Assembly (NCBI RefSeq): GCF_037120725.1
Contig: NZ_JBBAXC010000002.1
Coordinates: 248,001-312,000, forward strand
Source: Bacillus spongiae
Lineage (GTDB): Bacteria > Bacillota > Bacilli > Bacillales > Bacillaceae_K
Reading direction: 5' to 3'
DNA length: 64,000 nt
Both the position numbers and the translations under genes were made by a program. How positions within the stretch are numbered: position 1 is the stretch's first letter; every line of letters starts with the position of its first letter. Positions 40,223 to 48,889 of this stretch are shown in pieces. The notes below the pieces were generated by a model, which was not told where the DNA came from, did not search any database, and saw nothing but the letters and a program-made list of their open reading frames with translations.

Positions 40223-40495
40223 ATGGCAGTAAAAATTCGTTTAAAACGTATGGGAGCAAAAAAATCTCCTTTCTATCGTATCGTAGTAGCAGATGCTCGT
40301 TCACCACGTGATGGACGTGACATTGAAACTGTAGGAACTTACAACCCAGTTGCAGAGCCTGCAATCGTTGATATTAAAGAAGAGCTTGCTCTTAAATGGC
40401 TAAAAGATGGTGCTAAGCCATCTGACACAGTTCGTAACTTGTTCTCTAAGCAAGGTATTATGGAAAAATTCCACAACGAGAAAAACAGTAAGTAA
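40223..40495 (+). CDS. rpsP: 30S ribosomal protein S16
   Basis: A 90-residue small-subunit protein, beginning [21 protein letters not shown], the S16 hallmark, with [12 protein letters not shown] 40223 is preferred over an earlier in-frame ATG at 40196, since CGGAGGTG fits it and the family starts here. Transcription is probably driven by the duplicated promoters just upstream. It begins the rpsP-khpA unit. Confidence 0.97.
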   Translation: MAVKIRLKRMGAKKSPFYRIVVADARSPRDGRDIETVGTYNPVAEPAIVDIKEELALKWLKDGAKPSDTVRNLFSKQGIMEKFHNEKNSK

Positions 40496-40504
40496 TCGGG
40501 ATCT

Positions 40505-40738
40505 ATGGTAGAACTGATAGAAGCAATTGTAAAGCCTATTGTCGATTATCCAGAAGAAGTATCGGTAACAGAAACAGAAGAAAATCATCGAATTTTGCTT
40601 ACGTTATCTGTTCATAAAGACGATATGGGAAAGGTAATTGGAAAGCAAGGGCGAATTGCGAAGGCGATTCGAACTGTAGTATACGCTGCAGCAGGTTCTC
40701 AACAACAAAAGAAAACCGTATTAGAAATCGTTGATTGA
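40505..40738 (+). CDS. khpA: RNA-binding protein KhpA (KH domain)
   Basis: A 77-residue single-KH-domain RNA-binding protein (YlqC/KhpA). The signature GKVIGKQGRIAKAIRTVV is the KH GxxG loop (GKQG). In Streptococcus KhpA forms a dimer with KhpB/Jag and influences cell division; the targets in Bacillus are unclear. It follows rpsP by nine bases with a weak ribosome binding site, and is followed at once by a terminator. Confidence 0.93.
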   Translation: MVELIEAIVKPIVDYPEEVSVTETEENHRILLTLSVHKDDMGKVIGKQGRIAKAIRTVVYAAAGSQQQKKTVLEIVD

Positions 40739-40762
40739 AAGGGAGGGCTAACCTCCCTTTTT
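40739..40762 (+). terminator. Intrinsic terminator after khpA
   Basis: AAGGGAGG with CCTCCCTT, an 8-bp stem with a 5-base loop, then TTT. It starts directly after the khpA stop. Confidence 0.85.
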
Positions 40763-40894
40763 ACATATATATTTAATTATTTTCCACAAAACTACAATCA
40801 AAAATATACTCTATTCCAATCCTCATTCATTATTTCCCCCTTTACTATTTTCTATGGGCTCGTACATAAAAGACTATTATAGGGAGGCATTACT

Positions 40895-41287
40895 GTGAAG
40901 ATTCTCCAAAATGTTATTGTGAAGCAAATTTTAACAAAAGATAGTAAAGAGAAGTTGTATAAACAATATGAAGAGGGTAAAACTCAACTTCAAAAAGAGA
41001 TTGACCAGTTTAAATTTGAACTAAAGAAACAAGAAAAACTAAAAAAGTTTTCTCCTAAAAGCTTAAAGGTACATTTTGAAAAAGAAATATCTGGTAGAGA
41101 AGAAAAAATAAAGCTTTTTGACTTTCAAATAAAGCAACTTGATATATTACCTATTGGAAGTGAGCTTAAAGATCAGGAACTTCAATCGATTTTAGAAGTA
41201 AAAGAAGGGGATAATTGGGAAAATGTCATTGCAGGTAAAACGATTGTTGTAAAAGATGGAATAGTATCTGAAATACGTGAGAGGTGA
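40895..41287 (+). CDS. ylqD: YlqD family protein
   Basis: A 130-residue YlqD-family protein of unknown function, located between khpA and rimM as in B. subtilis. It is lysine- and glutamate-rich with a probable coiled coil at about 15-75 ([20 protein letters not shown]), then a small beta-rich C-terminal part ([10 protein letters not shown] to IVSEIRER). The GTG start follows AGGGAGGC. No membrane segment. A structural role in ribosome or RNA metabolism is only a guess from its neighbours. Confidence 0.85.
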   Translation: MKILQNVIVKQILTKDSKEKLYKQYEEGKTQLQKEIDQFKFELKKQEKLKKFSPKSLKVHFEKEISGREEKIKLFDFQIKQLDILPIGSELKDQELQSILEVKEGDNWENVIAGKTIVVKDGIVSEIRER

Positions 41288-41292
41288 GCAAC

Positions 41293-41799
41293 ATGGAAAA
41301 GTGGTTTAATGTTGGGAAAGTTGTCAATACTCATGGTGTACGTGGAGAAGTTCGCGTCATTTCGAGTACTGACTTCCCGGAAGAACGATATGCAGTAGGA
41401 AGTACATTATACTTATTTCAGGGAAATGAGTCCCTTCCTTTAACAGTCCAATCATATCGACGTCATAAAAATTTTGATTTATTGCTTTTTGAAGGATATG
41501 ACAATATTAATGAAGTGGAACGTTTTAAAGGGGCGACTTTAAAAGTAGCAGCAGATCAGCTTGGGGAGCTTGAAGAAGGAGCTTATTATTTTCATGAAAT
41601 TATTGGCTGTACCGTTACGGCTACAACTGGTGAAGAGCTTGGAAAAGTGAAGGAAATATTAGTACCAGGAGCAAATGATGTGTGGGTTGTAAAAGGAAAG
41701 AAAGGTGAAATTTTAATTCCTTATATTGATGATATTGTTGATATGATTGATGTGAAGAATAAGCATATTATTATAAAACCGATGGAAGGGTTATTTTAA
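41293..41799 (+). CDS. rimM: 16S rRNA processing protein RimM
   Basis: A 30S maturation factor that binds S19. The 168 residues contain the N-terminal RimM barrel ([19 protein letters not shown]) and a C-terminal PRC barrel ([11 protein letters not shown] to [10 protein letters not shown] and [10 protein letters not shown]). I use ATG 41293 rather than the GTG nine bases earlier, because GAGAGGTGAG fits it better and it matches relatives. The stop shares a base with the trmD start. Confidence 0.95.
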   Translation: MEKWFNVGKVVNTHGVRGEVRVISSTDFPEERYAVGSTLYLFQGNESLPLTVQSYRRHKNFDLLLFEGYDNINEVERFKGATLKVAADQLGELEEGAYYFHEIIGCTVTATTGEELGKVKEILVPGANDVWVVKGKKGEILIPYIDDIVDMIDVKNKHIIIKPMEGLF

Positions 41800-42536
41800 T
41801 GAAGATAGACGTTTTATCATTATTCCCCTCAATGTTTGAAGGAGTTTTAAACGAATCGATCTTAAAGAAAGCAAAAGACAAAGGTGCTGCATCATACTCG
41901 GTGGTCAATTTTAGAGACTATTCTAGCAATAAGCATAAATCCGTCGACGATTATCCATATGGTGGGGGAGCAGGAATGGTCTTAACTCCACAACCTATTT
42001 TTGATGCAGTGGCAGAGCTAAACAAAAATAATCCAGAAGGAAATAAACCGAGGGTTATTTTATTGTGTCCACAAGGTGAGCGATATTCTCAAAGTAAAGC
42101 AGAAGAATTAGCAAAAGAAGATCATTTAATTTTTCTTTGTGGGCATTATGAGGGGTACGATGAAAGGGTTCGTGAGCACGTTGTCACAGATGAGATTTCA
42201 ATAGGTGATTATGTTCTTACTGGTGGTGAACTAGGTGCAATGGTTGTGATTGATTCTGTTGTTCGATTACTGCCAGGTGTTTTAGGAAATGAAGACTCCC
42301 CTGTATTAGATTCATTTTCGTCAGGGCTATTAGAGCACCCTCATTATACACGTCCGGCTAACTTTAGAGGGTTAACGGTACCTGATACTCTATTGTCAGG
42401 GAATCACGCTAAAATCGAAGAATGGCGGGAACGAGAATCCCTTCGTCGTACATATGAGCGAAGACCTGATTTATTAGAAAGCTATCCACTTTCAGAAAAA
42501 CAACAAAAGTGGTTGGATGAATGGAGAAATTCCTAA
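41799..42536 (+). CDS. trmD: tRNA (guanosine-37-N1)-methyltransferase
   Basis: Methylates G37 next to the anticodon of several tRNAs, preventing +1 frameshifts. The 245-residue SPOUT enzyme shows [14 protein letters not shown], the knot region [12 protein letters not shown] and [22 protein letters not shown] (cut across about 150-175), plus HPHYTRPA. It directly follows rimM (TAATG overlap). This rimM-trmD-rplS order is near universal in Bacilli. Confidence 0.97.
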   Translation: MKIDVLSLFPSMFEGVLNESILKKAKDKGAASYSVVNFRDYSSNKHKSVDDYPYGGGAGMVLTPQPIFDAVAELNKNNPEGNKPRVILLCPQGERYSQSKAEELAKEDHLIFLCGHYEGYDERVREHVVTDEISIGDYVLTGGELGAMVVIDSVVRLLPGVLGNEDSPVLDSFSSGLLEHPHYTRPANFRGLTVPDTLLSGNHAKIEEWRERESLRRTYERRPDLLESYPLSEKQQKWLDEWRNS

Positions 42537-42542
42537 TAACTG

Positions 42543-42571
42543 TTGCATAGAGAAGAAGAATGTTGTAATAT
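42543..42571 (+). promoter_or_regulatory. SigA promoter of rplS
   Basis: TTGCAT at 42543-42548, an ideal 17-bp spacer, and TAATAT at 42566-42571, directly after the trmD stop. A start near 42578 would give a leader of about 95 bases. Confidence 0.65.
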
Positions 42572-42577
42572 ATTCTT

Positions 42578-42672
42578 TGTGACTTGAAGTAGTTCCTACT
42601 CAGGTCTAATCAAGATGTTCCGCTGCAAACAATTGGATTTGCAAGAGCTTCTGCTGGAAGGAGTTGAAAACG
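42578..42672 (+). ncRNA. Putative L19 leader RNA
   Basis: The structured 5' leader expected upstream of rplS in Bacilli (Rfam L19_leader type). One hairpin is CTTGA-AGTAG-ttc-CTACT closed by TCAAG. A second has GCAAA paired with TTTGC inside the longer TTCCGCTGCAAA / TTTGCAAGAGC segment. The ribosome binding site AAGGAG lies just 3' of it. The structure and its autoregulatory role are inferred from position and pairing. Confidence 0.5.
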
Positions 42673-43017
42673 ATGAATCAATTAATTCAAGAAATTACTA
42701 AAGAGCAACTTCGTACTGATCTACCTTCATTCCGTCCTGGTGATACTGTACGTGTTCACGTGAACATCGTAGAGGGTAACCGTGAGCGTATCCAAGTATT
42801 TGAAGGTGTTGTGATTAAACGTCGTGGTGGTGGAATTTCTGAAACATTTACAGTACGTAAGATTTCTTACGGTGTAGGTGTTGAACGTACTTTCCCTGTA
42901 CACACGCCAAAGATTGCAAAAATCGAAGTAATGCGTCGCGGTAAAGTTCGTCGTGCGAAACTTTATTACCTACGTGCTCTACGTGGTAAAGCTGCTCGTA
43001 TTAAAGAAATTCGATAA
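42673..43017 (+). CDS. rplS: 50S ribosomal protein L19
   Basis: A 114-residue large-subunit protein at the 30S-50S interface. [31 protein letters not shown] and [11 protein letters not shown] are diagnostic. ATG 42673 is used behind GGAAGGAG; the TTG nine bases earlier is rejected. It has a strong terminator about 80 bases downstream. Confidence 0.97.
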   Translation: MNQLIQEITKEQLRTDLPSFRPGDTVRVHVNIVEGNRERIQVFEGVVIKRRGGGISETFTVRKISYGVGVERTFPVHTPKIAKIEVMRRGKVRRAKLYYLRALRGKAARIKEIR

Positions 43018-43098
43018 TAAGAAAAGTGAAAGCATCCGCTTTTGGAGATTGAATTCACTACTAGTTGAATTCTATAACTTTTATTTTCTTATATTTAG

Positions 43099-43128
43099 AA
43101 AAAGGAGCTTGGTTACAAGCTCCTTTTT
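43099..43128 (+). terminator. Intrinsic terminator of rplS
   Basis: A perfect 12-bp stem, AAAAAGGAGCTT with AAGCTCCTTTTT, and a 6-base loop, with the T run on the plus strand. It lies 81 bases after the rplS stop. Confidence 0.9.
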
Positions 43129-43149
43129 CATTTTCTTTTCTTGGAATGA

Positions 43150-43158
43150 TGGTATAAT
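43150..43158 (+). promoter_or_regulatory. Extended -10 promoter for signal peptidase I
   Basis: TGGTATAAT at 43150-43158 is a perfect -10 with the TGn extension, about 50 bp upstream of the signal peptidase start. The -35 is poor, as allowed for extended -10 promoters. Confidence 0.6.
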
Positions 43159-43208
43159 TTAGACAATACGGTAAAATAGGAAGGTAAGTATATTAAGGGG
43201 TGGGAAAA

Positions 43209-43760
43209 TTGGTTAAGAAGAAAAATGAAGTATGGGAATGGACAAGGGCTTTATTAATCGCAGCTGGCATTGCGGCAATTATTCGCTTTTTCCTGTTTTC
43301 ACCTATTGTTGTAGATGGTAGCTCCATGGTACCAACTTTACAAAGCGGTGAACGTATGATCATGAATAAAATTAGCTACCACTTTAAAGAACCTGATCGA
43401 TTTGATATTATCGTATTTCATGCTCCAGGAAATAAGGATTACATAAAAAGGGTTATAGGCTTGCCAGGAGATGAAATAAAATATCAAAATGATGTTTTGT
43501 ATATTAATGGCGAGGCCTATGAAGAACCCTATTTAGATGAATATAAAGCTATGTTTGAAGGAAACAATTATACAGAAGATTTTACACTTGAAGGTGTGAT
43601 GAGTGAGAACACGGTACCGGAAGGACATGTATTTGTACTGGGTGATAATCGTCCGGTCAGCCAAGATAGCAGAACGATTGGTCCGATTAAGATGGAAGAT
43701 GTGGTAGGATCAACAAATATTGTTTTCTGGCCGTTTAATGATGTCCGGTATGTTAAGTAA
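43209..43760 (+). CDS. lepB: Type I signal peptidase
   Basis: Removes signal peptides from exported pre-proteins at the outer face of the membrane. About 183 residues, with one N-terminal membrane anchor (about 13-32, [17 protein letters not shown]), the catalytic Ser in [11 protein letters not shown] and the catalytic Lys in [13 protein letters not shown], then the GDNR box [14 protein letters not shown]. The starting codon is ambiguous: TTG 43209 has AAGGGGTGG at a good distance; GTG 43200 adds three residues. B. subtilis has several paralogues (SipS-W), so the symbol is generic. Confidence 0.92.
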   Translation: MVKKKNEVWEWTRALLIAAGIAAIIRFFLFSPIVVDGSSMVPTLQSGERMIMNKISYHFKEPDRFDIIVFHAPGNKDYIKRVIGLPGDEIKYQNDVLYINGEAYEEPYLDEYKAMFEGNNYTEDFTLEGVMSENTVPEGHVFVLGDNRPVSQDSRTIGPIKMEDVVGSTNIVFWPFNDVRYVK

Positions 43761-43777
43761 GACTTGGAGGTATTAGA

Positions 43778-44644
43778 ATGACAATACAATGGTTTCCTGG
43801 CCATATGGCGAAGGCTCGAAGAGAAGTAACAGAGAAGTTAAAATTAGTCGATATTATTATCGAACTAGTTGATGCAAGACTTCCACTCTCTTCTCGAAAT
43901 CCGATGATTGATGAGATTGTTCATCAAAAGCCACGGCTTGTTGTCTTAAATAAAGAAGATATGGCAGATCCTCAGCTGACAAAGAAGTGGATTACCTATT
44001 TTGAAAGTAATGGAATTAAAGCAATCTCTGTAAATGCTCAAGCAGGAAATGGCATGCAGAAAATTGTTAAAGAATCACAATCGATTTTAAAAGAAAAATG
44101 GGATCGCATGAAGTCAAGAGGCATGAAGCCTAGAGCGATTAGAGCGATGATAGTTGGAATTCCAAACGTAGGTAAATCGACTTTAATTAACCGATTAGTA
44201 AAAAAGAATATTGCTAAAACAGGGAATACGCCAGGCGTTACGAAAAGCCAGCAATGGATTAAAGTCGGAAAAGAACTAGAACTATTAGATACACCAGGAA
44301 TATTATGGCCAAAATTTGAAGATGAGAAGGTAGGCTATAAGCTGGCTCTGACTGGTGCCATAAAAGATACAATACTAAATCTACAGGATATTGCGTTATA
44401 TGGGCTATTGTTTTTAGAGGAGCATTACGTTTCCAAGCTAAAAGAGCGGTATGAGTTTAGTGACATACCAGATAATCCGGTCGATAAGTTTCAACATATC
44501 GGAAAGCTTAGGGGCTGCCTAATGGCAGGGGGAGAAATAGATTACGATAAAACCGCTGAATTAATTATCCGAGATGTACGGGGGATTCAATTAGGGAGAG
44601 TTACATTTGACTTTCCACCTGAAGATGATAACGAAAAAATGTAG
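43778..44644 (+). CDS. rbgA: Ribosome biogenesis GTPase RbgA (YlqF)
   Basis: Essential circularly permuted GTPase for late 50S assembly in B. subtilis. The motif order shows permutation: G4 NKEDM (about 54-58), then G1 [14 protein letters not shown], then G3 LDTPGILWP. The N-terminus, [14 protein letters not shown], is the RbgA hallmark. The C-terminal ANTAR-like helical domain follows. 288 residues, as usual. The stop codon is buried in a terminator stem. Confidence 0.97.
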   Translation: MTIQWFPGHMAKARREVTEKLKLVDIIIELVDARLPLSSRNPMIDEIVHQKPRLVVLNKEDMADPQLTKKWITYFESNGIKAISVNAQAGNGMQKIVKESQSILKEKWDRMKSRGMKPRAIRAMIVGIPNVGKSTLINRLVKKNIAKTGNTPGVTKSQQWIKVGKELELLDTPGILWPKFEDEKVGYKLALTGAIKDTILNLQDIALYGLLFLEEHYVSKLKERYEFSDIPDNPVDKFQHIGKLRGCLMAGGEIDYDKTAELIIRDVRGIQLGRVTFDFPPEDDNEKM

Positions 44645-44668
44645 ACTCAATTGGAGTCTACATTTTTT
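44638..44668 (+). terminator. Intrinsic terminator overlapping the rbgA stop
   Basis: A perfect 11-bp stem, AATGTAGACTC with GAGTCTACATT, a 5-base loop and six T. The TAG stop of rbgA (44642-44644) is inside the 5' arm, so translating ribosomes may block the fold. Confidence 0.9.
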
Positions 44669-44695
44669 ATAAAAAAGAGAAGTGGAGAAAACAGG

Positions 44696-45460
44696 ATGGC
44701 AACAATTAAAGAGATAAAAGAACAGCTACAGAATATTACAGAAATTAATCACCCGCAGTTAAAGATGTTTGAATTAGATAAGCGAGTAGGTGTACAAAAG
44801 CTAGTTAAACAGTGGCACCGTGAAAATGAGAAACGCCAACAACTAGTAGAGTCCTTTGAAAAAATGTCAATCTATGAAAATAAAATGAGAAAGGAAGGAT
44901 TTCAGTTCATTGCGGGTGTCGATGAAGTGGGAAGAGGGCCGCTGGCTGGGCCTGTCGTAGCGAGTGCTGTTATTCTACCAGAATCATGTTATATTCCAGG
45001 TTTAAATGATTCCAAAAAATTGAGTGAGGCAAAAAGGGAAGAATTGTATGAGCAAATTCAACAACAAGCAGTTGCCGTTGGAGTAGGTATCCTGACTGCT
45101 AGTGAAATTGATCAATGGAATATTTATGAAGCTACTAAAAAAGCAATGTTGCAAGGGATTCAACAGTTAAATGTAAAACCGGATTTTTTACTTGTCGATG
45201 CAATGAAGTTAGATTTACCAATTGAGCAGCTTTCCATTATTAAAGGAGACGCAACCTCGATATCTATCGCTGCAGCCTCTATCGTAGCAAAAGTTACGAG
45301 AGATCGACTGATGAAACAATATGCCAAAAAATATCCTCAATACGGATTTCAGCGAAATATGGGGTATGGGACAAGCGAACATATTGAAGCTTTACAGGCA
45401 GAAGGTCCTTGTGAACTACATCGAAAAACGTTCGCACCTATTAAGACTTTTTTTCAATAG
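44696..45460 (+). CDS. rnhB: Ribonuclease HII
   Basis: Cleaves RNA-DNA junctions and single ribonucleotides in DNA. From ATG 44696 it has 254 residues, including the Firmicute N-terminal extension (about 1-70). The catalytic acids are in GVDEVGRGPLAGPVV (Asp, Glu), LLVDAMKLD and the AASIVAKVTRDRLM region (Asp). The longer in-frame opening from 44651 runs through the terminator and is not used. It is the last core gene before the accessory segment. Confidence 0.95.
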   Translation: MATIKEIKEQLQNITEINHPQLKMFELDKRVGVQKLVKQWHRENEKRQQLVESFEKMSIYENKMRKEGFQFIAGVDEVGRGPLAGPVVASAVILPESCYIPGLNDSKKLSEAKREELYEQIQQQAVAVGVGILTASEIDQWNIYEATKKAMLQGIQQLNVKPDFLLVDAMKLDLPIEQLSIIKGDATSISIAAASIVAKVTRDRLMKQYAKKYPQYGFQRNMGYGTSEHIEALQAEGPCELHRKTFAPIKTFFQ

Positions 45461-45482
45461 GGTTGGGTAAATGATGTATTAG

Positions 45483-46137
45483 AAAAGGGGAAAACTAATA
45501 GTCGACATTCCATTGTCTGAAGTATCATCCTTGTATAAAACTAAAAGAAGAGGAGCTAATGCCCTACTACACAAACACCTTACTCGTCAACGCTATCTGA
45601 GAGCCGTTATAGAGCCGTACAGAAGTCGTTAAAAGTTCCGTTAGGGTTAATTCACTATAAAACTAAAATGTGCTACCAAAGATGGGAAAAGAGGTATTTC
45701 TGTCCTTTAAATTGCAGTCGTGGATACATAAGACGGCACTGGTAATATGATTGCTCGTAAAGGTGGAACAGGACGAGTAGAATTTGATATTGTGGGCTAT
45801 ACTCACCCATCTTCATTGCTTTGTACAGATACAGCAGCTAATGATAAGAAATTCGCGAAAAATAAGCACTTGAGGCACGAAACTATATAAAAGACAAAAA
45901 CAAAATATGAAAAAGGTATTTCCACATCCAACTCATTAATTACTTCCATAGCAGATAAAAGACCTGGATGAGACGCTTTCAAGGTGTGGCTACAATTATT
46001 TAGATATCTATCTCTCCTAGATCTGGTGGCTTGAAATAGACAAGACTTTAGCATTTGAAAAACAAGTTGAACAAATGCTTATTTCAGCTTTGCAAAAATC
46101 CAATTACAATACTGTAAGTGTGTTAAGAAGTTTCTAA
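45483..46137 (+). pseudogene. Degraded gene of unknown family (possible toxin-type C-terminus)
   Basis: One reading frame from 45483 stays coding-like but contains seven in-frame stops (TAA/TAG/TGA at 45630, 45642, 45648, 45708, 45729, 45888 and 45969). A frameshift near 46018-46030 moves to the next frame, which runs to a stop at 46135. Readable pieces include LLHKHLTRQRYLRAVIEP, GNMIARKGGTGRVEFDIVGY, DTAANDKKFAKNKHLRHETI, STSNSLITSIADKRPG and FEKQVEQMLISALQKSNYN. No start codon or domain is recognised. The gene is clearly dead. Its position directly before a small intact gene resembles toxin-immunity pairs, but that is inference. Confidence 0.6.
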
Positions 46138-46154
46138 ACTGGAGTTGAAAATTA

Positions 46155-46775
46155 ATGAATTATGATATTTACAATAACCCTGATAATTGGATTGGTGAAT
46201 TTTATGAACTTTCAATTGAATATCACCCATTCGGAAATAATAAAAGGGTAAATGAAGCACTTCTTGGTTTGTGTAAAAGTGATAACTTTAATGGAGTATG
46301 GGAAGATAAAAAGGATTATCAAAAGAAATCTATCTTTCTACCAATAAACATTGAAGAAGACAGTGTTACTCAATTTTACGGTACATTATCTTTCTCGAAT
46401 TCAAAGGATGGTGAACTCCCTTGTGTAATTACTATCATCAGGGTGGATGGTGAGTCTGATTGGTTAGATATTGCAATACCACAGGCTTCATATGAAGAAA
46501 TATTTCCTTGCAAATATCCCCTTACAGTAGAGCTAAACCCTTGGTTAAAGGAAATTAATACCCTGTATACACAGTTGGCAGAAATCATCTATTGTAACTC
46601 CCCCTTTGATTTGGCAATGATCGGCGAAGAAGTTTCGGGTTACACAAATCAAGAAGAAATTACCCATGAGGATGTGCAAAATATAACCTGTATACTTCCA
46701 AGTTATTTACAAGACCGACTTAAACTCAAAGGAAAAGGAAAAGAGCTGTCAAACCAACTAATAATTTTTGACTAA
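46155..46775 (+). CDS. Hypothetical protein (possible orphan immunity protein)
   Basis: An intact 206-residue cytosolic, acidic protein with no family I can name. It is rich in aromatic and acidic residues, with no signal peptide, membrane segment or cysteine motif. The first half looks beta-rich (VTQFYGTLSFSN, ELPCVITIIRVDGESDWLDI); the second half looks helical (LNPWLKEINTLYTQLAEIIY). The ribosome binding site is only CTGGAG, eight bases upstream. It starts 17 bases after the dead gene and ends in its own terminator. Its small size, acidity and position after a decayed gene would fit an immunity protein left after toxin loss. Confidence in the CDS is good; in the role it is low. Confidence 0.7.
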   Translation: MNYDIYNNPDNWIGEFYELSIEYHPFGNNKRVNEALLGLCKSDNFNGVWEDKKDYQKKSIFLPINIEEDSVTQFYGTLSFSNSKDGELPCVITIIRVDGESDWLDIAIPQASYEEIFPCKYPLTVELNPWLKEINTLYTQLAEIIYCNSPFDLAMIGEEVSGYTNQEEITHEDVQNITCILPSYLQDRLKLKGKGKELSNQLIIFD

Positions 46776-46790
46776 GCTCTTCTTTTCTTT
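46741..46790 (+). terminator. Intrinsic terminator overlapping the 206-residue gene's stop
   Basis: AAGAGCTGTCAAA (46741-46753) pairs with TTTGAC plus AGCTCTT (46767-46781, two-base bulge TA), followed by CTTTTCTTT. The TAA stop (46773-46775) lies in the 3' arm. Confidence 0.75.
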
Positions 46791-46875
46791 CCAAAAATTA
46801 AAAAAGAACTTACGTAAATGCACCAAATTTGTCTTCTAACGGTGAATGTAAACAAGAAGTGAAATAGACCCTTAA

Positions 46876-47049
46876 ATCGATGCGGCTCTCGCTTCTCAAG
46901 GAGGAGCTGCAAAGATTAAAGAGTTATTCGAGTGGATTACTGCAAAATTTATGGGCAAAACCTCCTTTCTAAGGCTAAATGATTATCAGCATGGTCTTAT
47001 TTTCCAATGGTCTGGAAAGGAAAATGAGGAGAATCCATTGTTGCTATAG
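46876..47049 (+). pseudogene. Gene fragment, possibly M20-type peptidase N-terminus
   Basis: An open stretch of 57 codons between stops, without a proper start. It reads AALASQGGAAKIKELFEW then GLIFQWSGKENEENPLLL. The latter resembles the segment before the first zinc ligand in CPS1-like M20 peptidases (typically LLYxWxGxxxxxKPILL). The His-x-Asp motif that should follow is missing. A weak, remembered-pattern match only. Confidence 0.3.
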
Positions 47050-47250
47050 TGTTTATTTCATTTACGTTCTTTAAAAGAAACAATTATTGATATGTAAGTC
47101 CAAATTCGTATTATTGCGTTAATAATAATGAACGAAAAATAGTGGACTCATCTCTAATAAAAATGTTAAAAAAGGTCTGACTGAAAAGGGTATACATTTT
47201 CATAGTAGATAAAGATAGAAATGAAAAAATTATATGAGCTTAATTCCTAC

Positions 47251-47385
47251 GGCGAAGGGAATGGATTTATAGTGCCCGCAATGGCCGTTGCATTGAATTT
47301 CGATGGTCAAGTAACTAATTCATCAAAAGTAGTGGCCAAAGGGACTGGGCTCATTTCAGACAATTTTTTTAGCAAAGGCAAATGA
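47251..47385 (+). pseudogene. Gene fragment of unknown origin
   Basis: A 44-codon coding-like stretch, GEGNGFIVPAMAVALNFDGQ followed by VTNSSKVVAKGTGLISDNFF, ending at TGA 47383. No start codon or ribosome binding site. I do not recognise the family. Together with the other fragments it suggests that the 45.5-47.6 kb segment is decaying accessory DNA. The gaps 46791-46875, 47050-47250 and 47386-47605 show nothing supportable. Confidence 0.3.
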
Positions 47386-47605
47386 ATACCATATATCGAT
47401 TCAAGCCTAGTGGAATGATTGGGGGAACTAAAATTAAATGAGAAAATTCAAGATGAAATAGAGGAAGTTGTAGCACAGGTTTTTGTATTAATCAGCTTAC
47501 ATACATAAACTAAAAGGGTAGGATAAATGTTTTATTACAAAAGTATTTAACGACAATTTGATCAAGTGTATTCAGTATAAATATCTCACTAAATAGATTG
47601 AATTT

Positions 47606-47634
47606 TTAAACTAATATAATATTTTTATTATAAT
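47606..47634 (+). promoter_or_regulatory. Candidate promoter of sucC-sucD
   Basis: TATAAT at 47629-47634 with TTAAAC at 47606-47611 (17-bp spacer), 77 bp before the sucC start. A second TATAAT at 47615-47620 and a TTGAAT at 47598-47603 are nearby but not correctly spaced with one another. Confidence 0.4.
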
Positions 47635-47710
47635 GGTAGACAGATTTTCGGACATTTTATACAATGAAAGCGCAGTCTATTTTTTGAAGAGTTTGATTGG
47701 AGGATGGGAA

Positions 47711-48871
47711 ATGAATATCCATGAATATCAAGGTAAAGAAATCCTCAGAAGTTATGGGGTAGCAGTACCTAATGGAAAAGTAGCATTCACTGTAGAAGAA
47801 GCAGTTGAAGCAGCAAAAGAACTAGGGACAGAAGTATGTGTTGTCAAGGCTCAAATCCACGCAGGAGGTCGCGGTAAAGCGGGTGGAGTTAAAGTGGCAA
47901 AGGGCTTAGACGAAGTTCGTACATATGCAAATGATATATTAGGTAAAACCCTTGTTACACACCAAACAGGCCCTGAAGGCAAAGAAGTTAAGCGCTTACT
48001 TATCGAAGAGGGCTGTGATATCAAGAAAGAGTATTATATTGGATTGGTACTTGATCGTGCAACATCACGTGTTGTGTTAATGGCTTCTGAAGAAGGCGGA
48101 ACTGAAATTGAAGAAGTAGCAGAACAAACACCTGAAAAGATCTTTAAAGAATATATTGATCCAGTTGTAGGCTTAACTGGATTCCAAGCTCGTAGAATTG
48201 CCTTTAATATTAATATTCCAAAAGAACTAGTAAATAAAGCTGTTAAGTTTATGATGGGCTTATATAAGGCTTATGAAGAAAAAGATTGTTCAATTGCTGA
48301 AATAAACCCGCTTGTTGTTACAGGTGATGGGAATGTAATGGCTCTAGATGCAAAGTTAAACTTTGATTCTAATGCTCTTTATCGACAAAAGGACGTTTTA
48401 GCGTTCCGTGATTTAGAAGAAGAAGATGCAAAAGAAATTGAAGCGTCTAAATATGATTTAAGTTACATTTCATTAGATGGAAATATCGGTTGTATGGTAA
48501 ACGGTGCGGGACTAGCAATGGCCACAATGGATATTATTAAACATTACGGTGGAGACCCTGCTAACTTCCTAGATGTTGGAGGCGGTGCTACAGCAGAAAA
48601 AGTAACAGAAGCTTTTAAAATCATTTTATCTGACGAAAATGTTAAAGGTATTTTTGTTAATATATTTGGTGGAATCATGAAATGTGATGTTATTGCTACT
48701 GGTGTAGTCGAAGCAGCAAAACAAATTGATTTAAATGTTCCCCTTGTAGTTCGCTTAGAAGGAACAAATGTTGAATTAGGAAAGAAAATTTTAAATGAAT
48801 CTGGGTTGAACATCATTGCGGCAGAGTCAATGGCAGATGGCGCACAAAAAATAGTAGGACAAGTAGGATAA
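47711..48871 (+). CDS. sucC: Succinate-CoA ligase [ADP-forming] subunit beta
   Basis: The nucleotide-binding chain of succinyl-CoA synthetase, making ATP or GTP in the TCA cycle. From ATG 47711 (behind GGAGGATGGG) it has 386 residues, beginning [17 protein letters not shown], the family signature. The ATP-grasp domain covers about 5-225 ([16 protein letters not shown]) and the CoA-ligase domain about 260-386 ([24 protein letters not shown]). A longer in-frame opening from 47633 lies in the promoter region and is rejected. Confidence 0.97.
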   Translation: MNIHEYQGKEILRSYGVAVPNGKVAFTVEEAVEAAKELGTEVCVVKAQIHAGGRGKAGGVKVAKGLDEVRTYANDILGKTLVTHQTGPEGKEVKRLLIEEGCDIKKEYYIGLVLDRATSRVVLMASEEGGTEIEEVAEQTPEKIFKEYIDPVVGLTGFQARRIAFNINIPKELVNKAVKFMMGLYKAYEEKDCSIAEINPLVVTGDGNVMALDAKLNFDSNALYRQKDVLAFRDLEEEDAKEIEASKYDLSYISLDGNIGCMVNGAGLAMATMDIIKHYGGDPANFLDVGGGATAEKVTEAFKIILSDENVKGIFVNIFGGIMKCDVIATGVVEAAKQIDLNVPLVVRLEGTNVELGKKILNESGLNIIAAESMADGAQKIVGQVG

Positions 48872-48889
48872 GAAAGGCAGGGGAACATA

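Noticed and set aside
44651-44695. 15-codon N-terminal extension of rnhB
   Set aside because: It starts within the rbgA terminator hairpin and lacks a ribosome binding site. ATG 44696 gives the expected Firmicute RnhB length.
47633-47710. 26-codon N-terminal extension of sucC
   Set aside because: The upstream ATG lies in the promoter region with no ribosome binding site. ATG 47711 has GGAGGATGGG and the universal SucC start MNIHEYQGK.
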